64,000 nt of DNA from Herpetosiphon geysericola (GTDB lineage Bacteria; Chloroflexota; Chloroflexia; Chloroflexales; Herpetosiphonaceae). A program made the translations under genes and the position numbers. The number at the start of each line of letters is the position of its first letter. Position 1 is the first letter of the stretch. The notes under the pieces were generated by a model. The model ran no database searches, was not told the origin of the DNA, and saw nothing but the letters and a program-made list of their open reading frames with translations. The DNA is taken from the NCBI RefSeq assembly GCF_001306135.1, contig NZ_LGKP01000021.1:270713-334712 (forward strand). The letters are read 5' to 3'. Positions 63,873 through 64,000 of this stretch are shown piece after piece.

Positions 63873-64000
63873 ATGTAATGGTTCATAGCATTAACAACCG
63901 GACGCTGGCATCCCGCGCATACTCGCGACGAAACACCGCATCGGGGGTTTCGCCCCCAAGCCCCTGATGCGGTCGCCGCGTGTTGTAGCTCATTTCCCAC
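63873..64000. mobile_element. Left part of a second MITE-like element, cut by the window edge
   Basis: ATGTAATGGTTCATAGCATT (63873 onwards) matches the left end at 23037 and, over its full length, the inverse of the right end near 23271-23293. The interior differs: CCGCATC (63936-63942) and GATGCGG (63966-63972) enclose GGGGG-TTTCG-CCCCC. Preceded by the GAACATAGAGCATAGAGCAT repeat. Confidence 0.7.

Noticed and set aside
63791..64000. 69-aa minus-strand ORF at the window end
   Set aside because: It translates the MITE left part and the ATAGAGCATAGAGCATAG repeat.

Overview
The window looks like chromosomal DNA of a filamentous Chloroflexota bacterium, most likely a Herpetosiphon relative. This is inferred from the overall gene set, the Chloroflexus-like malate dehydrogenase, Thr/Pro-rich secreted proteins with LP-D-type C-terminal anchors, and intergenic regions filled with degenerate dispersed repeats. 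No rRNA, tRNA, CRISPR array, phage module or transposase gene was recognised. Most of the window is housekeeping metabolism in short operons on both strands, broken by repeat-rich gaps.

Layout. 1-12 kb: a biotin carboxylase/BCCP fusion cut by the window edge, malate dehydrogenase, a GT4 glycosyltransferase, a polyprenyl diphosphate synthase, a BlaI-like repressor, RimO, a GNAT enzyme, two tandemly duplicated metallo-beta-lactamase-fold genes and 6-phosphofructokinase. 11-18 kb: a GDP-sugar reductase coupled to mannose-6-phosphate isomerase, secreted and regulatory proteins, and an ABC ATPase behind a DUF11 surface protein. 18-24 kb: a PurS-PurL fusion and PurQ, separated by two unrelated genes and a MITE-like element. 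24-32 kb: an ankyrin protein, two secreted proteins, and thrC-aspartate kinase behind a terminator-like leader. 32-45 kb: a membrane protein, glycogen synthase with a small Ras-like GTPase, a large HTH/NTPase/TPR regulator, small unknowns, and two tandem 58-residue single-TM paralogues that standard gene calling could easily miss. 44-48 kb: a GNAT-glutamate dehydrogenase operon behind an attenuator-like leader, then a macrodomain gene and a possible ADP-ribosyl-related gene. 48-54 kb: AT-rich accessory genes (lipoprotein, secreted protein, LuxR-type regulator), a CPBP protease, a racemase and a GlpC-like Fe-S protein. 54-60 kb: a ROK regulator followed by a sugar ABC importer that has no ATPase gene. 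60-64 kb: sucD, GDP-mannose 4,6-dehydratase, a small HTH protein, sucC, and the start of a second MITE.

How the genes connect. ManA, GMD and the RMD-like reductase could supply GDP-deoxyhexose for surface glycans. PfkA, Mdh, SucC/SucD and glutamate dehydrogenase cover central carbon and nitrogen flow. ThrC with aspartate kinase covers the threonine branch, and PurSL with PurQ covers one purine step. The less explained parts are the 58-residue pair, the terminator-in-leader arrangements before thrC and the GNAT-gdh operon, the macrodomain neighbourhood, and the modular MITE/repeat families. I saw no complete, clearly novel multi-gene system. The best candidates are listed as findings with their uncertainty.
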